Assembly (NCBI RefSeq): GCF_023502395.1
Contig: NZ_JAMFMB010000007.1
Span: forward strand, 1 to 64,000
Origin: Ruegeria spongiae
Lineage (GTDB): Bacteria; Pseudomonadota; Alphaproteobacteria; Rhodobacterales; Rhodobacteraceae
Direction of reading: 5' to 3'
Length of the DNA: 64,000 nt
Shown one piece after another: positions 45,358-54,422 of this stretch; within the stretch, counting starts at the first letter, position 1, and the number at the start of each line of letters is the position of its first letter. The notes beneath the pieces were generated by a model that was not told the DNA's origin, made no database searches, and saw only the letters and a program-made list of their open reading frames with translations. A program made the translations under genes and the position numbers.

Positions 45358-46245
45358 ATGAGCAGGTTCGATTTCGATTGGGTGGATGCGTTCACCAACC
45401 GTGCCTTTGGCGGCAATGGCTGCGCCGTGGTGCATCAGGGCGCGGGGCTATCGGATGAGACCTGCATGGGCTTCGTGCGTGAAACATCCCTGATAGAGTG
45501 CACCTTCACCGGTCCCTCTGACTCCGCTGATATCCGAGTCCGCTATTTTCTGGCCAGTCGCGAGATTCCTTTCGCCGGCCATCCCACCATCGCGACTGTC
45601 GCGGCGCTGCGCGCGCGCGGGCTGGTGTCAAAGGATGAGCTGACCCTCGAGACCGGAGCAGGGATCGTGTCGGTCCGTGTCGACGGTGACCAGATCGAGA
45701 TGACGCAGGTTGCGCCTGAGTTCGGGGCCGAGGTTCCTGCAGACATCGTTGCAAACGCACTTGGCCTGAACGTCGGTGACATTATCGGCCAGCCACAGAT
45801 GGTCTCGACCGGATTGCCGTTCTGCGTCACGCTGTTGCGGGATCGCGCGGCGCTGGATCGGGCGGCGCTGAATGTCGAGGCGTTTCGCACCATGACGGCA
45901 CATCTGGGATATGACGGCATCGACATGATGGAACCGTTCATGGTCACACTGAGCGGCGCGACCGATGAGGGCGACACCTATTCCCGGCTGCTGCTGGCCC
46001 CGCCCAGCTCGCCGGAAGACCCGTTCACCGGGTCAGCCACCGGCGCAATGGCGGCTTATCTGTGGCATAACGGTCTGATGGACAAGGACAGCTTCATCGC
46101 CGAGCAGGGTCACGGCATGGGTCGCCCCGGACAGGCGCGCGTTACACGGGTCGGGCCGCCTGACGCGATGACGGGCATCCGCGTCTCGGGCCAAAGTTTT
46201 GTGTTGATGCAGGGGCAGGTCGATCTGCCAGAGGGTGCGGCATGA
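45358..46245 (+). CDS. PhzF-family isomerase/epimerase
   Basis: 295-residue enzyme of the PhzF/diaminopimelate-epimerase-like fold. Landmarks are FDWVDAFTNRAFGGNGCAVV, the active Glu in RETSLIECTF, IPFAGHPTIATVAAL and the C-terminal PFTGSATGAMAAYLW. Members isomerise small metabolites such as the phenazine precursor; no phenazine genes are present here. Its stop overlaps the start of the following glycosyltransferase gene (ATGA). Confidence 0.9.
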   Translation: MSRFDFDWVDAFTNRAFGGNGCAVVHQGAGLSDETCMGFVRETSLIECTFTGPSDSADIRVRYFLASREIPFAGHPTIATVAALRARGLVSKDELTLETGAGIVSVRVDGDQIEMTQVAPEFGAEVPADIVANALGLNVGDIIGQPQMVSTGLPFCVTLLRDRAALDRAALNVEAFRTMTAHLGYDGIDMMEPFMVTLSGATDEGDTYSRLLLAPPSSPEDPFTGSATGAMAAYLWHNGLMDKDSFIAEQGHGMGRPGQARVTRVGPPDAMTGIRVSGQSFVLMQGQVDLPEGAA

Positions 46246-47111
46246 GCGCCGCGCCCGGTATCGCAATCCTGCCCTATGGCACCTCGCTGGGGCCGAATTT
46301 GGCGCAGATGCCGTTGTCGGATCTGACCTGGCCGCTGGGCTGTCCGGATCGACTGCTGGGCAAACATGTGGGCGATCTGGAACGCACCGATCATTTGATC
46401 ATGTACCCCAAGACCTCGCATCATTTCGTTCTGCGCCGGGGCACCAAGGCGCGGATTTCGCTGATGATGGGCGAACCATCGGTAATCCATGCCAAACATA
46501 TCAGGCTGCTGAAATGGACCTGGCGGCGGTTCTTCCGGGTGCTGAGTTTTCATGAGGCGCTGGTTGGTTCCATCCCCAACTGCGTGTTCTTTCCCTATGG
46601 CACCACTTGGGTGCCTGAATGGCGCGATCTGGAGATTGAAAAGACCAAGAGCTGCTCTCTGATCGCCTCGGCCAAACGCGACACGGCCGGGCATCAGCTA
46701 CGCCACGAGACGGTCGATTGGGTGCGTGAATCCGGTCAGGATGTGGAGGTTCTGGGCCGTGGCTATACAGCCTTTGACAAGAAATCCGATGGGCTGGCGC
46801 CCTACCGCTATTCCATCGTGATCGAGAATGTGCGCGAAAAGGATTACTTCTCGGAAAAGCTGCTCGACGCGGTGTTCTGCGAGACCGTTCCGATCTATTG
46901 GGGTTGCCCGAATATCGGCGACTTCATCGATCCCGAGGGGATGATCATCTGCGAAACAGGCGATGACGTGCGCGCGGCGGTGCAGAACATGTCGGTCGAA
47001 GATTATCAGCGCCGAGTGCCCGCGATCCGAGCGCTAAAGGACCAACTTGAGCCCTATGCGGATATCGACCTGCGGGCCGCCCAGTTGCTCCTGAAGGAGT
47101 TTAAGGCGTAG
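46242..47111 (+). CDS. GT10-type (fucosyltransferase-like) glycosyltransferase
   Basis: 289 residues. The C-terminal half has the GT10 alpha-1,3-fucosyltransferase signature: SIVIENVREKDYFSEKLLDAVF, followed by CETVPIYWGCPNIGDFID. An N-terminal part with LMMGEPSVIHAKH is typical of acceptor-side domains. Such enzymes transfer fucose from GDP-fucose to surface glycans. The gene is translationally coupled to PhzF by an ATGA overlap, and no other glycan genes are near. The sugar donor is inferred from the family only. Confidence 0.77.
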   Translation: MSAAPGIAILPYGTSLGPNLAQMPLSDLTWPLGCPDRLLGKHVGDLERTDHLIMYPKTSHHFVLRRGTKARISLMMGEPSVIHAKHIRLLKWTWRRFFRVLSFHEALVGSIPNCVFFPYGTTWVPEWRDLEIEKTKSCSLIASAKRDTAGHQLRHETVDWVRESGQDVEVLGRGYTAFDKKSDGLAPYRYSIVIENVREKDYFSEKLLDAVFCETVPIYWGCPNIGDFIDPEGMIICETGDDVRAAVQNMSVEDYQRRVPAIRALKDQLEPYADIDLRAAQLLLKEFKA

Positions 47112-47138
47112 GGGTTCGAAATCGCGCTGCGCGCGATG

Positions 47139-47158
47139 CCTCCGGCGGAGGTATTTTT
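47139..47158 (+). terminator. Intrinsic terminator after the GT10 gene
   Basis: CCTCC-GGC-GGAGG forms a 5-base stem directly followed by TATTTTT. It lies 28 bases after the GT10 stop on the plus strand. Confidence 0.65.
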
Positions 47159-47315
47159 GAACAGAAGAAAAGCGGAATGCCGTTGGGGTAGCCCCCTGCG
47201 TTTATGGGGCAGGGGGCCTTCTCCTGTTACGGCCATCGGCGCCTCCGCCTGTACCGCAACATCATCCTTCTGCAAGAAGGTGAAGAAATCGTATTCTTCT
47301 GTTGAAAAATACCTC
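47147..47315. repeat. Inverted pair of 23-base repeats
   Basis: GAGGTATTTTTGAACAGAAG and three further bases (47148-47170) recur inverted at 47293-47315, agreeing at 21 of 23 positions. Each copy abuts a G/C hairpin pointing outwards. I recall similar sequence at many Roseobacter gene ends as a terminator-like element; the inverted pair looks like the ends of a small mobile or palindromic unit. Confidence 0.5.
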
Positions 47316-47381
47316 GGGGGAGTCGCGCGGTAGGCGCGGCGGGGGCAGCGCCCCCATATCCCGCTAGCCAATCTGAACGAA

Positions 47382-47401
47382 GGCCCGCCATGGAGCGGGC
47401 C
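47382..47401 (-). terminator. Hairpin after sat/cysC
   Basis: GGCCCGC and GCGGGCC pair perfectly around CATGGA. It lies 24 bases beyond the stop of sat/cysC on the minus strand; the T-run after it is weak. Confidence 0.45.
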
Positions 47402-47424
47402 TAAGAGATTTGCACGTGCACGGG

Positions 47425-49140
47425 TCAGCCTGCGATCAGGCCCATGCTTTCCAGTTTCAGCAGCACCTGATGGGCGCAATTGTCGACATCGACATTCTCT
47501 GTCTCGACGCTCAATTCAGGATTTTCGGGCACGTCATAGGGATCCGAGATGCCAGTGAATTCCTTGATCTTTCCCTCGCGCGCCAGCTTGTAGAGCCCCT
47601 TGCGGTCGCGGCGTTCGCATTCCTCGATCGAGGTGGAGACATGCACCTCGACAAAGGCGCCGAATGCTTCGACATCCTCACGCACAGCCCGGCGGGTCGT
47701 GGCGTAAGGCGCGATCGGTGCGCAGATGGCGATACCGCCATTCTTGGTGATCTCTGAGGCGACATAGCCGATCCGGCGGATGTTCAGGTCGCGGTGTTCT
47801 TTCGAGAAGCCTAGCTCCGAGCTGAGGTTTTTCCGCACGATATCACCGTCCAGCAGCGTGACAGGACGGTCACCCATCTCCATCAGTTTGACCATCAGTG
47901 CGTTGGCGATGGTGGATTTACCCGAGCCCGAGAAGCCGGTGAAAAATACGGTGAAGCCCTGTTGCGAGCGTGGCGGATAACGCCCGCGCAGCTGGTCCAC
48001 CACCTCGGGGAAAGAGAACCATTCCGGGATCTCCAGCCCTTCGCGCAGTCGGCGGCGCAATTCGGTTCCGCTGATGTTCAGGATCGTGACGTTGTCCTTG
48101 TCGGCAATCTCATCATTGGGTTCGTATTGCGCGCGTTCCTGCACATAGACCATATGTTTGAAATCAACCATTTCGAGGCCGATTTCGTCCTGATGCTGAC
48201 GGAACAGGTCCTGCGCATCGTAGGGGCCATAGAAATCCTCACCGGCAGAGTTCTTGCCCGGGCCGGCATGGTCGCGACCAACAATGAAATGGGTGCAGCC
48301 GTGGTTGGCGCGGATCAGCCCGTGCCAGACCGCCTCGCGCGGGCCAGCCATGCGCATGGCCAGGTTGAGCAGCGACATCGAGGTGGTGGCGGCCGGGTAT
48401 TTGTCCAGCACCGCCTCGTAGCAGCGCACGCGGGTGAAGTGATCGACATCACCGGGTTTGGTCATGCCGACGACCGGGTGTATCAGTAGGTTGGCCTGCG
48501 CCTCTTTGGCGGCGCGGAAGGTCAGTTCCTGATGCGCGCGGTGCAGCGGGTTGCGGGTCTGGAAGGCAACGATGCGGCGCCAGCCCACCTTGCGGAAATA
48601 GGCGCGCAGTTCGTTCGGTGTGTCGCGGCGGGCGCGGAAATCATAATGCACGGGCTGCTGGATGCCGGTGATCGGACCACCCAGATAGACCTTGCCGGCC
48701 ACATTGTGCAGATAGTTCACCGCCGGGTGCGCCTGATCGTCGGCGCCAAAGACCTTTTCGGCCTCGTTCGATTTGTCCGGCGTCCAGCGGTCGGTCACGG
48801 TCATGGTCGCCAGAATCACGCCTTCCTGATCGCGCAGGGCGATATCCTGACCCAGTTCGATGCTCTCGGCAAAGGTCTCGGACACGTCCAGCGTGATCGG
48901 CATCGGCCAGAGCGTCCCGTCGGCCAGGCGCATGTTCTCAACCACGCCGTCATAATCGGCCTCGCTCAGAAATCCTTTGAGCGGGTTGAACCCGCCATTC
49001 ATCAAGAGCTCCAGATCGCAGATCTGACGCGGGGTCAGGTCATGGCTGGTCAGGTCAGCGGCCTCGACCTTGAGTTTTTGAGCGGAGTCGTAGGAAACAT
49101 AGAGCTCCGGAATCGGAGCCAAATTGGCAAGCATGGTCAT
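47425..49140 (-). CDS. sat: Bifunctional sulfate adenylyltransferase/adenylylsulfate kinase
   Basis: Activates sulfate to APS and then PAPS, 571 residues. The ATP-sulfurylase part (about 1-385) shows PUA-like N-terminal sequence, the catalytic QTRNPLHRAHQEL and FIVGRDHAGPGKN. The APS-kinase part (about 395-571) shows the P-loop FFTGFSGSGKST, LLDGDIVRKNLSSELGFSKEHRD, and IKEFTGISDPYDVPENPEL. The fused form is usual in Rhodobacterales. The ATG at 49140 is used; MLANL at 49134 is possible. No cys partner genes are adjacent. Confidence 0.96.
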   Translation of the reverse strand: MTMLANLAPIPELYVSYDSAQKLKVEAADLTSHDLTPRQICDLELLMNGGFNPLKGFLSEADYDGVVENMRLADGTLWPMPITLDVSETFAESIELGQDIALRDQEGVILATMTVTDRWTPDKSNEAEKVFGADDQAHPAVNYLHNVAGKVYLGGPITGIQQPVHYDFRARRDTPNELRAYFRKVGWRRIVAFQTRNPLHRAHQELTFRAAKEAQANLLIHPVVGMTKPGDVDHFTRVRCYEAVLDKYPAATTSMSLLNLAMRMAGPREAVWHGLIRANHGCTHFIVGRDHAGPGKNSAGEDFYGPYDAQDLFRQHQDEIGLEMVDFKHMVYVQERAQYEPNDEIADKDNVTILNISGTELRRRLREGLEIPEWFSFPEVVDQLRGRYPPRSQQGFTVFFTGFSGSGKSTIANALMVKLMEMGDRPVTLLDGDIVRKNLSSELGFSKEHRDLNIRRIGYVASEITKNGGIAICAPIAPYATTRRAVREDVEAFGAFVEVHVSTSIEECERRDRKGLYKLAREGKIKEFTGISDPYDVPENPELSVETENVDVDNCAHQVLLKLESMGLIAG

Positions 49141-49332
49141 TCGAATACTCTCTGAGCAATCCGTAAATTCGGGTTTGATGGATACTGCCGCGCACTTGCC
49201 CGGTCTTGTTCCGGAAGTCCAGAGATTGAGAACAAATCAAGGAGAAGGTGTGCAGAATTGTCGCTTTTCGGAACGGATTTTTGTCGTTTCGCGAACGATA
49301 CGGACGGCTGTTCCGGATTGTGGCCACGCGAC

Positions 49333-51027
49333 TCAGCGTGATCGCGCCGGAGCATTCGCTGGTCGCATGCGATCAGAAAGCTTCGATGCCTGTCTGACCG
49401 GAAGCCCGGCAAGCGGGTCCGACACGCCCCGCAGGGCAAAAGGGCGCAGCCCGGCACCTGCGCTGGACAGGCCAGCGGCATTCAGGACAGGCTCGGACAC
49501 GATCAGTTCGACCGCCAACTCCTTGGTCTCCCGTTCCAATCGGCTGGCGACATTCACTGCGTCTCCGATGATCGTGCGCGGTGCGTTTTCGGCGGCGCCG
49601 ATCTCACCCAGAACCACGTTGCCCAGATGCAGCGCCATGCCGATTTGGACCGGGCGGTCGTGGTGTTCGGTCAGCGTCTTGTTGAACGCCTCGAGCGCCG
49701 CGCCGACGCCTTCGGCGGCCAGCAACCCGGCGCGGGCGGAATCGGTTGCCGAAAGCGCGTCGAAGACCGCCAGCAACCCGTCCCCCAGATACTTGTCAAC
49801 CGTGCCTCCGGCGCCGGTGATGGCGGGCACGATTGCGTCGAAGAACCGGTTGAGAAAGAACACCACGTCATAGGGCAATTGCCCGGCGGTGCGGGCGGTA
49901 AAGCCGCGCATGTCCAGAAACAGGATGGCCAGCTGTCTTTCCTGCCCCTGACTGGCATGGGCGCGGCTGCGCCCGCCCTGGGGCCGGAAGACGCGATAAA
50001 CGGTCAGCGGTGTGATCGGCCGGATCTGGCAGGCCAGACGGGTATTGGGCGTGGCTCCGACGGCGCGCAGGCTGCGCTCTTCGGCCTCGCTGGGAGGGTG
50101 CAGCAAATCGGCACCATCCTCGATCACCACGCGACAGGTGGTGCAGCGGCCCTTGCCGCCGCAAAGCGCGGTATGGGGGATATTGTTGGCCTTGGACATC
50201 TCCAACAGGGTCATGCCGCGTTCGGAGGTGATCTGCGGGCCGTCGACATAGCGGACCCGGACTGAGCGCCGCCTGCGCAGCAGCTTGCGGAAAAGATACA
50301 CTGCTGCCGTCAGCGCAAGCAGCGCCCAGAAGATGTTCTGGGCAAAGGTCTTGACCCCGAATAACTGCTGGAACGCCACCTCGTTCGGCCAGTTGAAATA
50401 CTCGATTGCCATGTCGCGCAGTTCCGGGTCGCCAAAGGCCGCCCACATGTTGCGTCCCTCGGTCAACAACCCGGCAAAGGCGAAGGCGGGGATCAATACG
50501 GCGATCCCGATCAGAACCGGCAGCATTCGGTGCCACCAACGCGTCAGCCGCAGCCAGAAATGCAGCCCCATGCAGCCATGCACCCAGACCAGCAACAGAA
50601 GCAGCGACTGGTACCAGACCGAGGGGGTGTTCCACATCAGAACGATCAGGTAGCTCATCTTGTCATTGACGTCGAAGACCTCTTGCGCAAAGCGCGTGAA
50701 GGTCAGATGCGACAGCAATTGCAGCGGGATCAGCAGGCCCAGAATGACCTGCAACGCCTGTGACCATCTCATGCGCAGGGTCCGCCGCGTCGCAAGATCA
50801 TAAAGCGCGATGCCGATATGGATCAGAAATGCCCCATAGAGCAGGGTTGAGCCGATCGGGTTGCGGGTGATGAGCTTCCGTCCGGTCTGGAACGCATCCA
50901 TTGCCTCGACCGAGACAAGCCCCACGCCGATATTGAGGAAATGGAACAGGGCATAGGTGAACAGGATCAGGCCCGAGACGATCCGCGCCCGGACCAGCCA
51001 GCCTCCTTGCCACAACACGTTGGCCAC
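49333..51027 (-). CDS. Membrane redox-type class III adenylate/guanylate cyclase with [2Fe-2S] domain
   Basis: 564 residues in three parts. Residues 1-250 form about six membrane helices with buried His residues (29, 70, 107, 150, 156), reminiscent of cytochrome-b subunits of fumarate reductase/succinate dehydrogenase. Residues about 256-345 form a ferredoxin domain with Cys 289, 295, 298 (C-x5-C-x2-C) and 333. Residues about 363-545 form a class III cyclase with metal Asp 372 (LDMRGFT) and Asp 416 (DKYLGDGLLAVF). A GTG start follows AAAGGA. The layout suggests that electron flow in the membrane controls cyclic-nucleotide synthesis. Confidence 0.9.
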   Translation of the reverse strand: MANVLWQGGWLVRARIVSGLILFTYALFHFLNIGVGLVSVEAMDAFQTGRKLITRNPIGSTLLYGAFLIHIGIALYDLATRRTLRMRWSQALQVILGLLIPLQLLSHLTFTRFAQEVFDVNDKMSYLIVLMWNTPSVWYQSLLLLLVWVHGCMGLHFWLRLTRWWHRMLPVLIGIAVLIPAFAFAGLLTEGRNMWAAFGDPELRDMAIEYFNWPNEVAFQQLFGVKTFAQNIFWALLALTAAVYLFRKLLRRRRSVRVRYVDGPQITSERGMTLLEMSKANNIPHTALCGGKGRCTTCRVVIEDGADLLHPPSEAEERSLRAVGATPNTRLACQIRPITPLTVYRVFRPQGGRSRAHASQGQERQLAILFLDMRGFTARTAGQLPYDVVFFLNRFFDAIVPAITGAGGTVDKYLGDGLLAVFDALSATDSARAGLLAAEGVGAALEAFNKTLTEHHDRPVQIGMALHLGNVVLGEIGAAENAPRTIIGDAVNVASRLERETKELAVELIVSEPVLNAAGLSSAGAGLRPFALRGVSDPLAGLPVRQASKLSDRMRPANAPARSR

Positions 51028-51084
51028 GCGCGTTCCTTTCGGTTTCGAAGGCCCAGAGTGGGGGGCTATGGCAGTGGGGTCAAG

Positions 51085-51552
51085 TCACAGCCGCGTGCTG
51101 TCGTCGGGCTCTGGGTTCCAGATTTGCGGTTTGGCGTCCTGGTGCAGATGCAGGATGCGCGGATCGAAGATCACCAGATGGCTCAACTCGGGGCGAGAGC
51201 GCGAGGAATAAAGCATCGCCTGCGCGCCCTCTGCGCGCGCCGTATCCGAAAAGGCCCAGGTGGGTGCGGGGGCCCCGGTGGCGCGGGCGTCCTGCCAGAT
51301 CACCGTGGCCGCGCGGTCGCCGCGCAGATCCGCCACCTGCGCCGCGTTGATTTCCAGAGGCTGGATGAGACGAGCGGCGTCTCCGGGCGAGATGTACCGC
51401 CGGAGCGCCACGGCTGTGCCTTCAGGAGTGAGCGACGTGTAGATAGCCCATTGGCCGGAATGATGAAACCGCCCCTCGGGCGAGCTGACCGGGACCCGCG
51501 CATCCTGACCCTGAAAGGTCATGCGCCAGACAGTCCCGGTGAAGGGGATCAT
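51085..51552 (-). CDS. RES-domain protein, possible NAD+ phosphorylase
   Basis: 155 residues. The RES fold pattern is visible: the Arg in [35 protein letters not shown] with the Glu after the Tyr, and [16 protein letters not shown] near the C-terminus. RES proteins are usually toxins that split NAD+ by phosphorolysis and are paired with an Xre/MbcA-type antitoxin. No antitoxin gene is adjacent; instead it overlaps the trxB stop (ATGA). It may be a housekeeping relative rather than a toxin. Confidence 0.75.
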   Translation of the reverse strand: MIPFTGTVWRMTFQGQDARVPVSSPEGRFHHSGQWAIYTSLTPEGTAVALRRYISPGDAARLIQPLEINAAQVADLRGDRAATVIWQDARATGAPAPTWAFSDTARAEGAQAMLYSSRSRPELSHLVIFDPRILHLHQDAKPQIWNPEPDDSTRL

Positions 51553-52490
51553 TCCTGCTCGGCCAGGAACCGCTCGGCGTCCAATGCGGCCATGCAGCCC
51601 ATACCGGCGCTGGTCACCGCCTGTCGGTAGACATGGTCGGTCAGATCGCCCGCCGCGAACACACCGGGGATCGAGGTTTCGGTGGTGCCCGGCTTGGTCA
51701 CAACATAGCCGCCCATATGGCTTTCAAGCTGGTCCTTCACCAACTCGTTGGCCGGTGCGTGGCCGATGGCGACAAAGACACCCTTGCAGGGGATCTCGGT
51801 AATCTCATCGGTCTTGACGTTCCTGACCTTCACGCCCTCGACGCCCAGCGGCGCGTCGGTGCCGGTGACCTCTTCCAACTGGTGAAACCAGAGCGGTTCA
51901 ATCTTTTCGTTCTTGAACAAGCGATCCTGCAGGATCTTTTCGGCGCGCAGTTCATCGCGGCGGTGGATCAGAGTGACCTTGGAGGCGAAATTGGTCAGGA
52001 ACAGCGCCTCTTCCACGGCGGTGTTGCCGCCGCCGATCACCACGATCTCCTGACCGCGATAAAAGAACCCGTCGCAGGTCGCACAGGCCGAAACGCCAAA
52101 GCCCTTGAATTTCTCTTCCGAGGGCATGCCCAGCCATTTCGCCCGCGCGCCGGTGGCCAGAATGGCCGCGTCCGCAGTATAGACCGTGCCGCTGTCGCCC
52201 TTGGCGGTGAAGGGGCGTTTCGACAGGTCGAGGTCGTTGATGATGTCGCCGATCACCTCGCAACCCATCGCCTTGGCATGCGCCTCCATCCGGACCATCA
52301 GGTCGGGACCCTGCACCTCGGTATCACCCGGCCAGTTCTCGACCTCTGTGGTGGTGGTCAACTGCCCGCCCGGCTCGATGCCCTGCACCAGGATCGGCTC
52401 CAGCATGGCGCGGCTGGCATAGACGGCGGCGGTATAACCCGCCGGGCCGGACCCGATGATAAGAACCTTGGTGTGACGTGTCTCGGCCAT
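51549..52490 (-). CDS. trxB: Thioredoxin reductase
   Basis: NADPH-FAD enzyme that reduces thioredoxin, 313 residues. The FAD dinucleotide motif is [19 protein letters not shown], the active disulphide is CATC (in [13 protein letters not shown]), the NADPH motif is [10 protein letters not shown], and the end has [15 protein letters not shown]. The ATG at 52490 gives the normal N-terminus; the open frame upstream (to 52805) has no conserved sequence. It is coupled to a RES-domain gene, and an Lrp gene is divergent upstream. Confidence 0.96.
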   Translation of the reverse strand: MAETRHTKVLIIGSGPAGYTAAVYASRAMLEPILVQGIEPGGQLTTTTEVENWPGDTEVQGPDLMVRMEAHAKAMGCEVIGDIINDLDLSKRPFTAKGDSGTVYTADAAILATGARAKWLGMPSEEKFKGFGVSACATCDGFFYRGQEIVVIGGGNTAVEEALFLTNFASKVTLIHRRDELRAEKILQDRLFKNEKIEPLWFHQLEEVTGTDAPLGVEGVKVRNVKTDEITEIPCKGVFVAIGHAPANELVKDQLESHMGGYVVTKPGTTETSIPGVFAAGDLTDHVYRQAVTSAGMGCMAALDAERFLAEQE

Positions 52491-52716
52491 GGGAACCCCG
52501 TTCTGACGGATGGCGGGAGTGCCATCTTCGGGGGATGGATATAGCGACGCGGTGTCACGGCTTAAACCCCTTTTCTGACACGGCATCAGGCTTGCGGTCT
52601 CTCCGTGTCGCAGGCCCTGCGGGTCATTGTGATTAACAAAATTGCGCTGTAGCGAAATATTATTGCTCATCCCTGCGCGGCTGATATAACAACCGCAAAA
52701 ATGGGCGGAGAATTTC

Positions 52717-53217
52717 ATGGTCGCGACCCGACTCGATCCGATCGACAGAAAAATACTGGCTGAATTGCAGGCGGATGGCCGGATGACCAACGTGGAGTTG
52801 GCCAAGCGGGTCGGTATCTCGGCGCCGCCTTGCCTGCGGCGGGTGCGCTCGCTGGAGGAGGCGGGCTATATCCACGGCTACCACGCCGACGTGAATGCCC
52901 GCGAACTGGGGTTCGAGGTGCAGGTCTTTGCCATGGTCGGGCTGGAAAGCCAGGCCGAGGTCGAGCTTTCGGCCTTTGAAGAGACTTGCCGCAACTGGCC
53001 GCTGGTCCGCGAATGCCACATGCTCAACGGCGAGGTCGATTTCATGCTAAAATGCGTGGCGCCCGACCTGAGCAGTTTTCAGAGCTTTCTGACCGGCGAA
53101 TTGCTGTCCACGCCGAACGTGGCCAGCGTCAAGACCTCGCTGGTTATTCGCGGCGCAAAAGACGAGCCCGGCGTGCCTTTCGACGTGCTCGAGGATCGCC
53201 TGAACCGGACCGCCTGA
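52717..53217 (+). CDS. Lrp/AsnC-family regulator
   Basis: 166-residue feast/famine regulator with a helix-turn-helix ([38 protein letters not shown]) and a RAM domain (about 72-150). GGAG lies before the ATG. It is divergent from trxB with 226 bases between, and could control trxB. A similar Lrp protein is encoded at 19.3 kb. Confidence 0.9.
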   Translation: MVATRLDPIDRKILAELQADGRMTNVELAKRVGISAPPCLRRVRSLEEAGYIHGYHADVNARELGFEVQVFAMVGLESQAEVELSAFEETCRNWPLVRECHMLNGEVDFMLKCVAPDLSSFQSFLTGELLSTPNVASVKTSLVIRGAKDEPGVPFDVLEDRLNRTA

Positions 53218-53309
53218 GCGCGATCTGTTCATCCTCGGTTACGGTCGCGGGCAAGAAGGCGCTCGCGACCATGCTGATCACCCACCAGATCATCAATTTC
53301 ATGACAACC

Positions 53310-54092
53310 TCAGGCGCTTATCGCGTCGTACTGACCATCTCCGGCGCGCGGAAGTATCTGCGGCCCGAAGTCGGTCAGTTTTTCGACATGCGCGAATAGG
53401 TTCAAGTACAGCGACCGCATCGTCTGGCTCATCACCCGAACCGCATGGATGCCGGGGTGGTAGGTTTCGAATTGCAGCCCGTCCACCTTGATCACCGAAT
53501 GACGCCTCAGGCACAGGTGAAACACTTCGACCGGGGTTGGCGGAGAGGTTTCGACCACGTTGTTGCCATCCACGAATTCCTTGATCGGCGTCAGGATCTG
53601 ATCTCCGGCGCACAGGCTTTGCAGATGTCCGGGCGTGGCCAGCAGCCGCGCCGATGGCCCTACGATCACCCCCGACATCGGGCGTTGCATGCCAAAGCTG
53701 TCGGCCATGATCCGGGTCAGGCTCTGCACCCGGCCTTTCAGGTCGGGACGGCCCGGTATCAACGTGGTTGATCCTTTCCAGAGCACCTCCTGCGCCGAGC
53801 CGTCCTGCACGATCAGGCGATCGCCAGGGAGCAGATCCTCGATGGCCAGCGGCCCCATGTCGGTTTCCACCAGCGAGCCGCGGGAAAAGGCGCAGAATGC
53901 GTCTTCGAACAGCGGCAGCGCCGGTGCGATATGACGCGTCTGGGCAATGTTGTTCTTACCGATCAGGGCGCTCACCTCATAGCGCCTCAATTGTGGTTTG
54001 GACCGGCTTTGCAGCTTGGCCGGATCCTCTAGCAGTTTGCCGGTTTCCACAGCATTCCGCGCCGCTCGTGCTAGCGAGTGGGGGATAGTCAT
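53310..54092 (-). CDS. Hint-domain (Hint_2) protein, probably inactive in self-splicing
   Basis: 260 residues. The middle (about 66-205) is a Hint (hedgehog/intein) domain of the Hint_2 type common in roseobacters: FSRGSLVETDMGPLAIEDLLPGDRL and LARLLATP-like PSARLLATPGHL. The usual nucleophile Cys at the start of the Hint fold is not in the standard place (DAFCAFSRGS), and no His-Asn end is obvious, so self-cleavage is doubtful. No signal peptide is visible. Function unknown. Confidence 0.75.
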   Translation of the reverse strand: MTIPHSLARAARNAVETGKLLEDPAKLQSRSKPQLRRYEVSALIGKNNIAQTRHIAPALPLFEDAFCAFSRGSLVETDMGPLAIEDLLPGDRLIVQDGSAQEVLWKGSTTLIPGRPDLKGRVQSLTRIMADSFGMQRPMSGVIVGPSARLLATPGHLQSLCAGDQILTPIKEFVDGNNVVETSPPTPVEVFHLCLRRHSVIKVDGLQFETYHPGIHAVRVMSQTMRSLYLNLFAHVEKLTDFGPQILPRAGDGQYDAISA

Positions 54093-54422
54093 ACCTATTC
54101 AACCCTCTTCATACATGTCAGCTCTGTGTCGGCCCCGAACGACAAGGTCAGAGTGACTCGGTTCAAATTGTTTTTGCCCCAAAAAAGCCATCCGGCCGCG
54201 CGGTTTCCACGCCGCGTTCCCCAGCCTGCGCCCATCCAGCTCACGATTCCATTGACCCCCCAATGGCACCGTTCGTAACGAGAGGATGTCCTCCTCCCGG
54301 TCGTCTTTGCTGCCCAAACCCGCCTCGCCATTGGGCGAGGCGGGCTCTTGTCCCCGGCCGGTCAGGGGCAGCGTCCGGCACCGGGTTCGTTGGATGGGCC
54401 GGTCAGCCCATCCATTGTCCGT
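54093..54422. other. Intergenic region upstream of the Hint gene
   Basis: 330 bases with no convincing gene. It contains an 11-base hairpin, CCCGCCTCGCC paired with GGCGAGGCGGG (54319-54344), which on the minus strand is followed by GTTT and may end the transcript of the 50-residue gene. A short GAGGA-TG-TCCTC palindrome lies at about 54281-54292. Confidence 0.45.

Larger units (their letters stand above)
47112..47424. other. Hairpin-rich intergenic region between the GT10 and sat/cysC genes
   Basis: 313 bases between convergent genes, with no coding frame of note. It holds four strong hairpins and an inverted pair of 23-base repeats (listed separately). The inner segment (47171-47292) contains GCCCCCTGC/GCAGGGGGC (47191-47217), a perfect 9-base stem. 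Also GGGGGC-AGC-GCCCCC at 47341-47355. Confidence 0.6.

Noticed and set aside
54095-54331. 78-codon minus-strand frame upstream of the Hint gene
   Set aside because: It begins within a strong hairpin, lacks a ribosome site and has no recognisable product.
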